A DNA stretch of 64,000 nt from Thermoanaerobaculales bacterium (GTDB lineage Bacteria > Acidobacteriota > Thermoanaerobaculia > Thermoanaerobaculales > Sulfomarinibacteraceae). Position 1 is the first letter of the stretch, and each line of letters opens with the position of its first letter. The stretch spans positions 310,001 through 374,000 of the forward strand of contig DAOPQC010000004.1 of the NCBI GenBank assembly GCA_035358815.1. Direction: 5' to 3'. A program made the translations under genes and the position numbers. Shown here piece after piece: positions 54,018 to 61,659 of the stretch. Below the pieces are notes generated by a model. The model searched no databases and was not told the origin of the DNA. It saw only the letters and a program-made list of their open reading frames with translations.

Positions 54018-55451
54018 ATGAAGCCGTTTCGCATCCTCTTCGTCAACGCGGTCAACCCGTACGTCGAGGCCCAGAACCGCTACCCGGCGCTCGGGCTCGG
54101 CTACCTGATCGCGATGGTGCGGCGCGAGCTCGGCGACCGGGTCGAGCCGCTCCTCGTCGAGGACGGGGTGGAGGAGACGATCCGAGCCTTCAAGCCTCAG
54201 CTGCTCGCCATCTCGTCGGTGTCGCAGAACTACAAGCTGGCGATGGCCTACGCGAAGGAGGGACGGCGCGCCGGCATCCCGGTGGTGGTCGGCGGCTACC
54301 ACATCACCGAGCTGCCGGGGTCGCTGACGGCGGACATGGACGTCGGCGTGCTCGGCGAGGGCGAGCGCGCGATTCTCGAGCTCGTCGAGCTCCTGCTGGA
54401 GCACGGCTCACTGCCGGCCGCGAAGCTTGCCGGCGTGCGCGGGATCGTCTACTGGGACGGCGGCGAGCGGGTCGTGACGGCGCCGCGCGAGGTCATCGGC
54501 AAGTCGAGCCGCAGCCTCGACGAGCTGCCGATGCCGGACCGCTCGATGATGCGGGTGCGGCCCCACTCGAACATGCTGACGTCGCGCGGCTGCCCGTACA
54601 ACTGCACCTTCTGCGCCTCGACCCGGTTCTGGCCCAACATCCGCTACTTCTCGCCGGAGTACATGATCGAGGAGGTGAAGCAGCTGCGCGACCGCTACGG
54701 CGTCCGCTACATCACCTTCCACGACGACCTGTTCATCGCCAACGTCAAGCGCCTCGAGGGCTTCCACGAGCTCGTGCTGCGCGAGGGGCTGCCCAGGCAG
54801 GGGTTCCGCTTCTCGTGCGCCTCCTCGGCGACCCGGATCACCGACGACATGGCCCGCATGCTCAAGGAGATGAACTTCGTGTCGGTGTCGATGGGCCTGG
54901 AGTCGGGCAACCAGGAGGTCCTGACCCGGCTCAAGGGGCGCGCCTTCCGAGTCGACATCAACGAGCAGGCCGTCCACACCCTGCACCGGCACGGCATCCA
55001 CCCGCACGCCTCCTTCATCATCGGCGAGCCGCAGGAGACGCTCGACCAGATGGAGGAGACCTACCGGTTCATCCGCCGCAACCCGCTGTCGCTGGTCAAC
55101 ATCTACGTGCTGACGCCGCTGCCCGGCACGCCGGTCTGGCACGACGCCAAGGCCCGGGGCCTGGTCGCCGACGACATGGACTGGGACCTGCTCAACATCT
55201 CGTTCGAGCTCGACTGGCAGCGGGTGATCCTGGTCTCGCAGGCGGTGACGCGCGAGGAGCTGCACCGGATGTACCAGCGGCTGCGCCGGCTGCGCCTCTA
55301 CAAGTATGCCCGGGCGATCGCGACCCACCCCTTCCAGATGGACCTGCCGGAGTACGGCCGGGCCAAGGCGGTCGAGTGGGCGTACCGGGTGAGGTCGGCG
55401 CTGTCCACGGGCGGCGGCCCGGTCAACGCCGGACTAAAGAAGGCCTCCTGA
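54018..55451 (+). CDS. B12-binding radical SAM protein
   Basis: This 477-residue protein has a B12-binding-like Rossmann domain in residues 1-140 (ILFVNAVNPYVEAQN, then YPALGLGYLIAMVRR, VVVGGYHITELPG and VLGEGERAILELVE). The radical SAM core starts at TSRGCPYNCTFCAST (C-x3-C-x2-C near residue 197) with later FHDDLFIANV and SMGLESGNQEVLTRLKGR. A C-terminal region follows YVLTPLPGTPVWHDAK. This is the class that includes anaerobic cyclase, methylthiotransferase-like and hopanoid or fatty-acid modifying enzymes. The conventional H-x-x-G cobalamin motif is not obvious, so cobalamin use is uncertain. Nothing adjacent indicates a pathway. Confidence 0.85.
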   Translation: MKPFRILFVNAVNPYVEAQNRYPALGLGYLIAMVRRELGDRVEPLLVEDGVEETIRAFKPQLLAISSVSQNYKLAMAYAKEGRRAGIPVVVGGYHITELPGSLTADMDVGVLGEGERAILELVELLLEHGSLPAAKLAGVRGIVYWDGGERVVTAPREVIGKSSRSLDELPMPDRSMMRVRPHSNMLTSRGCPYNCTFCASTRFWPNIRYFSPEYMIEEVKQLRDRYGVRYITFHDDLFIANVKRLEGFHELVLREGLPRQGFRFSCASSATRITDDMARMLKEMNFVSVSMGLESGNQEVLTRLKGRAFRVDINEQAVHTLHRHGIHPHASFIIGEPQETLDQMEETYRFIRRNPLSLVNIYVLTPLPGTPVWHDAKARGLVADDMDWDLLNISFELDWQRVILVSQAVTREELHRMYQRLRRLRLYKYARAIATHPFQMDLPEYGRAKAVEWAYRVRSALSTGGGPVNAGLKKAS

Positions 55452-55641
55452 CCCCGGCAACCCACAGGCGGGCGGGGAGCGCCCCCGGGCCCCCGCGCCG
55501 GCCTGTCCGGCCCGGCCCGGTGAGCGCCCTGGGCCGGCAGACAGAGAACCCCCCGGCCGGGAGGGGGGAGTCGATCGGCCGGGGGGTGGGGGATGAGAGT
55601 GGCTGGGCTCGCGACGCCGGGGCGACGGGGCCGGGCGCGCG

Positions 55642-55977
55642 CTACGGCTGACAGCTCTCGGACAGCGAGTCGATCGCGGAGACCTTGAAGTAGCGCAGGT
55701 ACTGGCTCTCCTCCTCGACCCACTGGCCGGTGACCCTGACCGTGTGGCCGACGTGGTCCTCCAGCCGGATGCCCTTCGAGCTCTCGGCTTGGACCTTGAT
55801 CTTGTCGCCGCTCTCCTGCTCGATCAGCGTGTACAAGCCGTCGGCGTCCTCGTTGAGGCAGCCGCGCAGGCTCATGGTCTCGCCGGACTTCTCGTCGGCG
55901 ATCGCAACTCCTGCTGCCGCCACGGCCAAGAGGCCGACCGCCAGCACGACGAAACCTCGATGACGCAGTGTTCTCAT
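55642..55977 (-). CDS. Small secreted OB-like protein (DUF5818-like)
   Basis: This 111-residue protein has a signal peptide (GFVVLAVGLLAVAAAGVAIA). The mature sequence, MSLRGCLNEDADGLYTLIEQ ... RLEDHVGHTVRVTGQWVEE, follows the 'GCL ... YxL ... L-x-x-HVGHxVxVTG' pattern of a small extracytoplasmic domain common in Acidobacteria. A final cysteine in SESCQP may pair with GCL. The function of the family is unknown. AAGGAGG precedes the ATG. Confidence 0.8.
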   Translation of the reverse strand: MRTLRHRGFVVLAVGLLAVAAAGVAIADEKSGETMSLRGCLNEDADGLYTLIEQESGDKIKVQAESSKGIRLEDHVGHTVRVTGQWVEEESQYLRYFKVSAIDSLSESCQP

Positions 55978-56176
55978 GACTGGACCCTCCTTTGTCGCAT
56001 TCTCGAGGCGCCGCACCGGTGCCTCGCACGGTGGCGTCAGCAATCCCGGTGCCATCGCACCGATCGCGACTGCGCGGCCCCTGGGGGAGTGAGAATCTCG
56101 ACTCGACGTCGCCAGTGGGCAGGATGGCCGTGGCGGGGCCGGGGAAGGGTTCCCTGCCGGCGGGGAGGTTTTCCCG

Positions 56177-56872
56177 TCAGTACTGACGGCTCGGTGCCGT
56201 GGACACGAGGTAGTCGCCGCGGCAGCCGTCGCGGCGAAGCCGGTAGGGCTCGTCGCCGTCCCCGTGGTCGAGCAGGGTGAAGGTCAGGGTCTGGTCCCTG
56301 GGGAAGGCCTCCGCCACGTCGCCCGGGTCGGGGTACGGCATGGCCCCCCCGAACACGTGATGGACCGCGTCGGGGTCGCCGGCGAAGATCACGTGCGACC
56401 TCCCCACCAGCACGACCTTGATCGCCTCGCTCCCGCCGGCGACCAACGCCGCCATCGTCGCCGCCCGGTCGCGGTCGCCCGGCGGGTCCAGGGGGTGGAC
56501 CGGCGCCCGCGAGTTGTCGAGCAGGGCCAGGAAGGCGGCGCGGTTGAAGGCGTGGGAGAGGCTGGCGCAGGCCTCATCTCGGGGCTGGCAGTCGGTCCGG
56601 AAGCCCTCGACGTACAGGCCGACGTCCTGCCCGCGATCGACCAGGGCGTTGGCCAGGTCGACCGCGAACCGTTTCACCGGCCCGATCCCGTGCTGCTCGC
56701 CGACGAAGGCGTAGCGCACCCCGTCGCGCTCGACCCGGGCGACCACCTCGTCCAGCGACACCGGCTCCTGCGACGAGGGGCACGAGCCCTCGGCCGGCGG
56801 AGTCAGGGCCAGGCCGAGCAGGAGCACCAGCAGGCTCGGCGCGGCGAATCGCGTCGGCGCAGGACGGACCAA
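56177..56872 (-). CDS. Secreted protein of the ChaN/EreA-like (Tiki-type) fold, tentative
   Basis: This 231-residue protein has a signal peptide (FAAPSLLVLLLGLALTPPAEG). The segment YAFVGEQHGIGPVKRFAVDL resembles the G-E-x-H motif of ChaN, TraB and EreA-like hydrolases, and KVVLVGRSHVIFAGDP near residue 155 gives the matching second histidine strand (V-x-G-x-x-H). This suggests a metal- or heme-linked hydrolase fold, but the similarity is limited. The start is TTG at 56872 with GGGGAG upstream. A GATGGTACCATC palindrome lies further upstream at 56913-56924. Confidence 0.55.
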   Translation of the reverse strand: MVRPAPTRFAAPSLLVLLLGLALTPPAEGSCPSSQEPVSLDEVVARVERDGVRYAFVGEQHGIGPVKRFAVDLANALVDRGQDVGLYVEGFRTDCQPRDEACASLSHAFNRAAFLALLDNSRAPVHPLDPPGDRDRAATMAALVAGGSEAIKVVLVGRSHVIFAGDPDAVHHVFGGAMPYPDPGDVAEAFPRDQTLTFTLLDHGDGDEPYRLRRDGCRGDYLVSTAPSRQY

Positions 56873-56912
56873 TCAACTCCCCATCGGACGCCTCGTGGGG
56901 TGTCCGAACCAT

Positions 56913-56924
56913 GATGGTACCATC
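56913..56924. promoter_or_regulatory. Perfect palindrome GATGGTACCATC
   Basis: A 12-bp perfect palindrome lies about 40 nt before the TTG of the Tiki-type gene and contains a TACCAT -10-like box on both strands. The stretch 56873-57203 otherwise contains no gene that can be supported. Confidence 0.35.
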
Positions 56925-57203
56925 GATCAAATTTGAGACAGCGTCTTGATCCCTGATCATGCCGCTGTGATGCGAGCGGACGGCCAGCCCCAATCGCGGT
57001 GCCGGCCGGCGGGCGCCCGGTCGCAGCCGCCCCGTCGATGAGCTCGATGCGGGCGGCGTGCTCGCTGCCGGCGAGCTCGACGCGGGCGAGGCGCTCGTCG
57101 CCTCGGGGCCTCCGCAGTTCACAAGCGGCGGCCCATCGAGTCCTTGTTGCCAGGGATGGGCAAGCTCGCGGCATGGCTGTCCGGGCGCCTGGCGAGGGCC
57201 GGA

Positions 57204-57491
57204 TCACGCGATCCGCAGCCACGGGCCGCGGATCCGGCGGCCGCGGCAGCTCGGGCACCGGCCGGGAGGATGCAGGGCGCGGCTCGCGAGACGGCAACCG
57301 CAGTCCTCGCACTCGGCCCCGTCGACCCGCAGCCGCTGGCCCCGCGCGCGCACCGAGCGGTCGACGTGGCGGAGGTCGTCCTCGAGGTCGCGCACCGTCA
57401 TCTCGAGCTCCCTGCGCAGCTCCTCGAGCTCCCGCGCCTCGCCGGTCAGGGCGAGGATGATCCGCGCGCGCCGCGTCAACGTCGAGCCCAC
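57204..57491 (-). CDS. Small zinc-ribbon regulator-like protein
   Basis: This 95-residue protein has a helical N-terminal half (LTRRARIILALTGEARELEEL through LEDDLRHVDRSVRARG) resembling a small winged helix, then a zinc ribbon with two C-x2-C pairs: CEDCG and CPSC in the segment CEDCGCRLASRALHPPGRCP. This layout fits a small DNA-binding regulator. The upstream frame has an ATG at 57512, but the GTG at 57491 is preferred because TACAAT lies exactly 7 nt upstream of it. It is divergent from the EAL gene. Confidence 0.7.
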   Translation of the reverse strand: MGSTLTRRARIILALTGEARELEELRRELEMTVRDLEDDLRHVDRSVRARGQRLRVDGAECEDCGCRLASRALHPPGRCPSCRGRRIRGPWLRIA

Positions 57492-57498
57492 GGACAGG

Positions 57499-57504
57499 AT
57501 TGTA
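57499..57504 (-). promoter_or_regulatory. Candidate -10 box (TACAAT) of the zinc-ribbon gene
   Basis: TACAAT on the minus strand ends 7 nt before GTG 57491. It lies inside the alternative, longer reading frame, which argues for the shorter protein. Confidence 0.45.
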
Positions 57505-57587
57505 CCGGCCATCACCGAGGCCCCGGGAAAATGGCGCCGCACGGCGGTCTTCGCCACCCGCAACGGGCCATCGTGGTCGTCCTCGGG

Positions 57588-57593
57588 TACATT
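57588..57593 (+). promoter_or_regulatory. Candidate -10 box (TACATT) of the EAL gene
   Basis: TACATT lies 9 nt before the ATG at 57603 with no Shine-Dalgarno sequence in between. Confidence 0.4.
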
Positions 57594-57602
57594 GAGATTG
57601 GC

Positions 57603-59804
57603 ATGACGGAGACTCACGAATCGGGCGCCGCATCGACGCTGAGCGAGGACGTCCGGAGCTCGCTGCTGGAGCTGGTCGAGAAGGGGCTCGCCGACGCCCG
57701 GCACCTGCGGCTGCTGGCGGCCGAGGGCCCCACCCAGCTCACCTCGAAGAGCGAGCTGCTCGCGCTGCTCGACGAGCGCATCGGCGCCGCCGGCCTGAGC
57801 GTGACCGCCGGCACCCTCACCAACCTGGCGGTCATCAACCAGATCTACGGGTTCGCGGTCGGCGACCTCCTCCAGGACCTGACCCGCTCCACCACCGCGT
57901 TGGTGCTGCGGGAGCTCGATCCCGACGCGAGGGTGGCACAGATCGCCGGCGCGCAGTTCGTGATCCTCCACGGCACGACCGACCAGGAGCGGGTGGCTGC
58001 CACGGTCCGCCGCCTCCAGCAGGCCTGCAACACGGTCGCGCTCAACCCGCTGCGCCGCTCGGTCGTGCCGCGGGTGGCGATGGTGTCGCTCGAGGTCCCC
58101 CACGACGACGGTCTCGACGCCGCCGAAGTGCTCAAGATCCTCGGCTACTCGCAGCTGCGGTCGCGGCCGTCGCATCTCGAGCCGGTGTTCCTGGGCCGCG
58201 ACGTCGACCACGCCCACTGGCGGGCGTCGCTGCGCCAGCGTGAGCTCAAGGCCAGCCGCATCACCGATGCGCTGCGCCGGGAGGCGGTCGAGATCCACTT
58301 CCAGCCGGTGGTCGAGCTGACGACCCGCAACCTCTACAACGTCGAGGTGCTGGCGCGGATCCGCACCGACGAGGGCCTGATGGCGGCGACCGAGTTCATC
58401 GACTCGGTCTACCAGCTCGGCGAGATCGTCGAGCTCGACTCGCAGGTCTTCCGCCGGCTCGGCGAGGTCGCACCGAAGGTCGCCGGGATCACCGGCCACC
58501 TGTTCGTCAACGTGTCACCGGTCTCGCTGCTGTCGTCGGAGTTTCGCGAGCTGATGAGCCGCACCATGGACGGCCTCCGCGCGGAAGGCCTGGGGATGGT
58601 GATGGTGCTCGAGCTCACCGAGCAGGCGATCGTCGAGCACCTCGACATCATCCAGGAGCTCCACCGCCGGCACGACGTCAAGTTCGCGGTCGACGACTTC
58701 GGCACCGGCTACTCGTCGATCAAGACCGTGTCCGACCTCGCGGTCTCGAAGGTGATCTCCCACCTCAAGCTCGACGGGTCGCTGATCCGCGAGCTCGGGC
58801 GCTCCCGCGAGGCCTACAAGGTCGTGCTCGCCATCGCCAACCTCGCCCGGAGCCTCGATCTCAAGGTGGTGGCCGAGCACGTCGAGTCGGAGGCGATCCT
58901 CGACCGGCTGCGGACGATCGGCGTCGAGCTCGGCCAGGGCAAGCTGTTCGACATGCCGCTCCCCCTGCTGGGGCTGGTCGAGGAGTACTCCGATCGCCCG
59001 GCATCGCCGGCCGTGGTCGAGCTTGAACGCCCGCCGGCCGAGCCGATCGTGCCCTACCTCGAGCGGGCCCTCACGATGTTCTACGAGCGGCTGCTGGCGA
59101 GCGAGCACTTCCGGGCGTTCTTCCGCGGCGACGAGCCGATCAGCGACCTGGTGCAGCGACAGCGCTCGAGCTTCATCGCGGCGCTGGCCGAGCCCGACGA
59201 CGTCCTGCAGGAGCGCTGCGTCGCCCTCGGCCGGCTCCACCACCGGCTCGGGGTGCCCTTCCCGAGCCTCGAGGCTGGTGCAGAGATCCTCAGCGAGGAG
59301 CTCATGGGTGTGCTCGCGCACGCCGCCGACAGCGGGAGCCTGATCTACCGGAGCGCCCTGTTCTTCAAGCGGCTGCGGAACCTGGTGGCGCGCGGCTACC
59401 TGGACGGCCTGGCGGACCGCGAGGAGCCCGAGCTGCTGGCCGCTCTCGATGCCGTCTCCAGCGCGCCGGCGGCAGCCGATGCCCCGCCGCTGGACTGGGT
59501 CCGCGAGCTGCTCGCGGCGGTCCGCCTTGACCGCCCCGGCGCGGCTCCGCGGGCCGGCCTGGCGCCGGCGGCAGCGGCGGCGCGGGGCGCCGTCCCGCCC
59601 GGACCGCCGCTCCATCCTGACGCCGGTCCTCCGATCGAGCAGGCCTACCGGCGCCTCCACTGCGACGGCGTGAGCCTGGCCCACTTCCTGGGCCGGCAGC
59701 AGTACGCCCCGGTGGTGCTGCTGTACCGGCAGCTCCACGACCGGGTGATGTCGCTGTGCAGGCTCCTGCCCCCACCCGTCCAGGGGACAGGATCCAGGGG
59801 CTAG
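57603..59804 (+). CDS. EAL-domain phosphodiesterase with degenerate GGDEF and putative C-terminal globin
   Basis: This is a 733-residue protein. Residues about 45-195 follow the GGDEF fold, but the signature loop is lost (AGAQFVIL at the expected site), so it should not make cyclic-di-GMP. Residues about 218-465 are an EAL domain with VEVLARIR (the E-x-L-x-R core), DDFGTGYSSI, HLKLDGSLIREL and VAEHVESEA, so the catalytic residues look intact. Residues about 480-610 (ALTMFYERLLASEHFRAFF ... ERCVALGRLHHRLGVPF) resemble a sensor globin with a candidate proximal histidine in LHHRLGVP. The C-terminal 120 residues are helical and alanine-rich. It may be a gas-responsive cyclic-di-GMP phosphodiesterase. 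Confidence 0.75.
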   Translation: MTETHESGAASTLSEDVRSSLLELVEKGLADARHLRLLAAEGPTQLTSKSELLALLDERIGAAGLSVTAGTLTNLAVINQIYGFAVGDLLQDLTRSTTALVLRELDPDARVAQIAGAQFVILHGTTDQERVAATVRRLQQACNTVALNPLRRSVVPRVAMVSLEVPHDDGLDAAEVLKILGYSQLRSRPSHLEPVFLGRDVDHAHWRASLRQRELKASRITDALRREAVEIHFQPVVELTTRNLYNVEVLARIRTDEGLMAATEFIDSVYQLGEIVELDSQVFRRLGEVAPKVAGITGHLFVNVSPVSLLSSEFRELMSRTMDGLRAEGLGMVMVLELTEQAIVEHLDIIQELHRRHDVKFAVDDFGTGYSSIKTVSDLAVSKVISHLKLDGSLIRELGRSREAYKVVLAIANLARSLDLKVVAEHVESEAILDRLRTIGVELGQGKLFDMPLPLLGLVEEYSDRPASPAVVELERPPAEPIVPYLERALTMFYERLLASEHFRAFFRGDEPISDLVQRQRSSFIAALAEPDDVLQERCVALGRLHHRLGVPFPSLEAGAEILSEELMGVLAHAADSGSLIYRSALFFKRLRNLVARGYLDGLADREEPELLAALDAVSSAPAAADAPPLDWVRELLAAVRLDRPGAAPRAGLAPAAAAARGAVPPGPPLHPDAGPPIEQAYRRLHCDGVSLAHFLGRQQYAPVVLLYRQLHDRVMSLCRLLPPPVQGTGSRG

Positions 59805-59819
59805 GTTCTGTCCCGCCCG

Positions 59820-60060
59820 GACGCGCGCCCGCTTCAGTGCCCGGGAGGCGAGTCGACTACGGGGAGAGCTCGTTCCGCGGGCGTGCCATCTTTGGCGATT
59901 TCGGGGGCGGCGTTCCTTCTGAAGAAGGCCTCGAGACCCGAAATCGCCAAAGGTGGCAACCTCGGGGAGCGCCTTCAGAGAATCGGCGCGAGGCGCTCTC
60001 GAGCACGGTGTGAACGAGCGGGAACGGGAACGGGATCGGGAACGGGGCCGGGAGCGGGTG
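59820..60060. repeat. Composite palindromic spacer element, copy 2
   Basis: The inner inverted repeat GCCATCTTTGGCGATTTCGG (59885-59904) and its complement (59937-59957) flank a 31-nt loop. It is bounded by GTGCCCGGGAGGCGAG on the left and CGGGAACGGGAACGGGATCG at about 60020 on the right. It is closely related to 36700-36965, including the flanks GGGCGTGCC and TCGGGGAGCGCCT. Confidence 0.8.
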
Positions 60061-60065
60061 GAGCC

Positions 60066-60186
60066 GTGACCCCTGGATCCCAGATCCCAGACCCCAGATC
60101 GTAGATCCTAGACCCCAGATCCTAGATCCTAGACCCCAGATCCTAGATCCTAGACCCCAGATCCTAGATGCCAGATCCCAGATCCT
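60066..60186. repeat. Tandem CCTAGATCCTAGACCCCAGAT array next to the gcvPB stop
   Basis: About 120 bp of degenerate 7-8-bp units (GATCCTA, GACCCCA, GATCCCA) repeat in a roughly 23-bp higher-order period up to the gcvPB stop codon. A single inverted partner, AGGATCCAGGGGCTAGG, sits at 59790-59806 on the other side of the composite element, so the whole 59790-60186 block is a nested palindrome. Confidence 0.8.
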
Positions 60187-61659
60187 CTACTCAGGCCTCC
60201 ACCTGACCTTGAGCGCCCGCGCCGCGTGGACCTCGTCGACCCGGCGCACCGGGGTGTCGTGGGGCGCGCTCTTCACCAGCTCCGGGTCCCGCTCGACCTC
60301 GGCCGCGATCTCGAGCATGGCGTCGCAGAACGCCGCCAGCTCCTCGGGCGACGGGCTCTCGGTCGGCTCGATCATCAGGGCGCCGTGGACGATCAGCGGG
60401 AACGACATGGTCGGCGGGTGGAAGCCGTAGTCGAGCAGCCGCTTGGCGATGTCGATGTTGTGGACGTCGCGTGCGGCCTGGATCGTGTCGTCGAAGACCA
60501 CCTCGTGCAGCGACGGCGCGTCGTACTTGAGGTGGTAGGCGCCGCGCAGCCGGTGGCGGACCAGGTTGGCGTAGAGCACCGCGACGTCGGACACCTCGCG
60601 CAGCCCCTCCGCACCGAGGCTCTTGATGTAGGTCAGGGCGCGGACCAGGATCAGGAAGCTGCCGGCGAAGCCGCGCATCGCGCCGACCGACTGGGGGTCG
60701 CTCCAGACCATCCGGAAGCGGTCGCCCTCGCGCACCACGCGCGGCACCGGCAGGTGGGGCAGCAGCGCCTCGGACACCGCCACCGGGCCGGCGCCCGGGC
60801 CGCCGCCGCCGTGCGGCGTCGAGAAGGTCTTGTGGAGGTTGATGTGCATCGCGTCGGCGCCCATCCGCCCGGCCAGCGCCCGGCCGACGAAGGCGTTCAG
60901 GTTGGCGCCGTCGAGGTAGAGGAAGGCGCCGCAGCGGTGGACGAGCTCGGAGATCTCGAGGATCCGGTGCTCGAAGACGCCGAGCGTGTTGGGAACGGTG
61001 AGCATGACCGCGGCCACCTGATCGCTCATCAGCCCGGAGAGGGCGGCGAGGTCCACGGTCCCGTCCGCGGCGGAGGGGAGCTCGACCGCCTGGTAGCCGG
61101 CGAAGCTGGCGGTGGCTGGGTTGGTGCCGTGCGCGGAGTCCGGGACGAGCACGACCGAGCGAGCCTCACCCCGCGCCGCGAGGGCCTTGCGGATCATCAG
61201 GATGCCGGTCAGCTCGCCGTGGGCGCCGGCCGCCGGCTGCAGGGTGACGCCCGCCATGCCGGTGATCGCCTTGAGCGCCTGCTCGAGCTCCCAGATCACG
61301 GCCAGCGCGCCCTGCACCTGGTCGTCGGCCTGCAGGGGGTGGAGGTCGGCGAAGCCGGGCAGCCGCGCCGTCCGCTCGTTGATCCTCGGGTTGTACTTCA
61401 TCGTGCAGGAACCGAGCGGGTAGAGCCCCTCGTCGACCGAGTAATTGAGCTGGCTCAAGCGATGGAAGTGCTGGGCCACCTCGTGCTCGCCGAGGTCAGG
61501 GAAGTCGGGGCCCTCCTGCCGCAGTAGCGTCGCCGGCAGCGCGGCCGCAGGCTCGACGTCGGGCACGTCGAGCGGCGGCAGCAGGTAGCCCTGGCGGGCC
61601 GCGCGGCGGCGGTTCAGCTCGAAGTACAACGGCTCGTCTCTGAGCGCGCGGCGCCTCAC
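60187..61659 (-). CDS. gcvPB: Glycine dehydrogenase (decarboxylating) subunit 2
   Basis: This 490-residue PLP enzyme is the catalytic half of the split P-protein. HINLHKTFSTPHGGGGPGAG contains the PLP-binding lysine. GSCTMKYNPRINERTARLPG and LQPAAGAHGELTGILMIRKA (substrate and cofactor site) are the usual signatures. It decarboxylates glycine and passes the aminomethyl group to the lipoyl arm of GcvH. The GTG start at 61659 overlaps the gcvPA stop by 4 nt. The stop lies against the tandem repeat array. Confidence 0.95.
   Translation of the reverse strand: MRRRALRDEPLYFELNRRRAARQGYLLPPLDVPDVEPAAALPATLLRQEGPDFPDLGEHEVAQHFHRLSQLNYSVDEGLYPLGSCTMKYNPRINERTARLPGFADLHPLQADDQVQGALAVIWELEQALKAITGMAGVTLQPAAGAHGELTGILMIRKALAARGEARSVVLVPDSAHGTNPATASFAGYQAVELPSAADGTVDLAALSGLMSDQVAAVMLTVPNTLGVFEHRILEISELVHRCGAFLYLDGANLNAFVGRALAGRMGADAMHINLHKTFSTPHGGGGPGAGPVAVSEALLPHLPVPRVVREGDRFRMVWSDPQSVGAMRGFAGSFLILVRALTYIKSLGAEGLREVSDVAVLYANLVRHRLRGAYHLKYDAPSLHEVVFDDTIQAARDVHNIDIAKRLLDYGFHPPTMSFPLIVHGALMIEPTESPSPEELAAFCDAMLEIAAEVERDPELVKSAPHDTPVRRVDEVHAARALKVRWRPE

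Noticed and set aside
55490..55600. GC-rich stem (CCCCCC ... GGGGGG) after the radical SAM gene considered as a terminator
   Set aside because: The stem is short and there is no T-tract on either side.
56873..57203. Possible small genes between the Tiki-type and zinc-ribbon genes
   Set aside because: Open frames on both strands are arginine/proline/serine-rich shadows without start signals or motifs.
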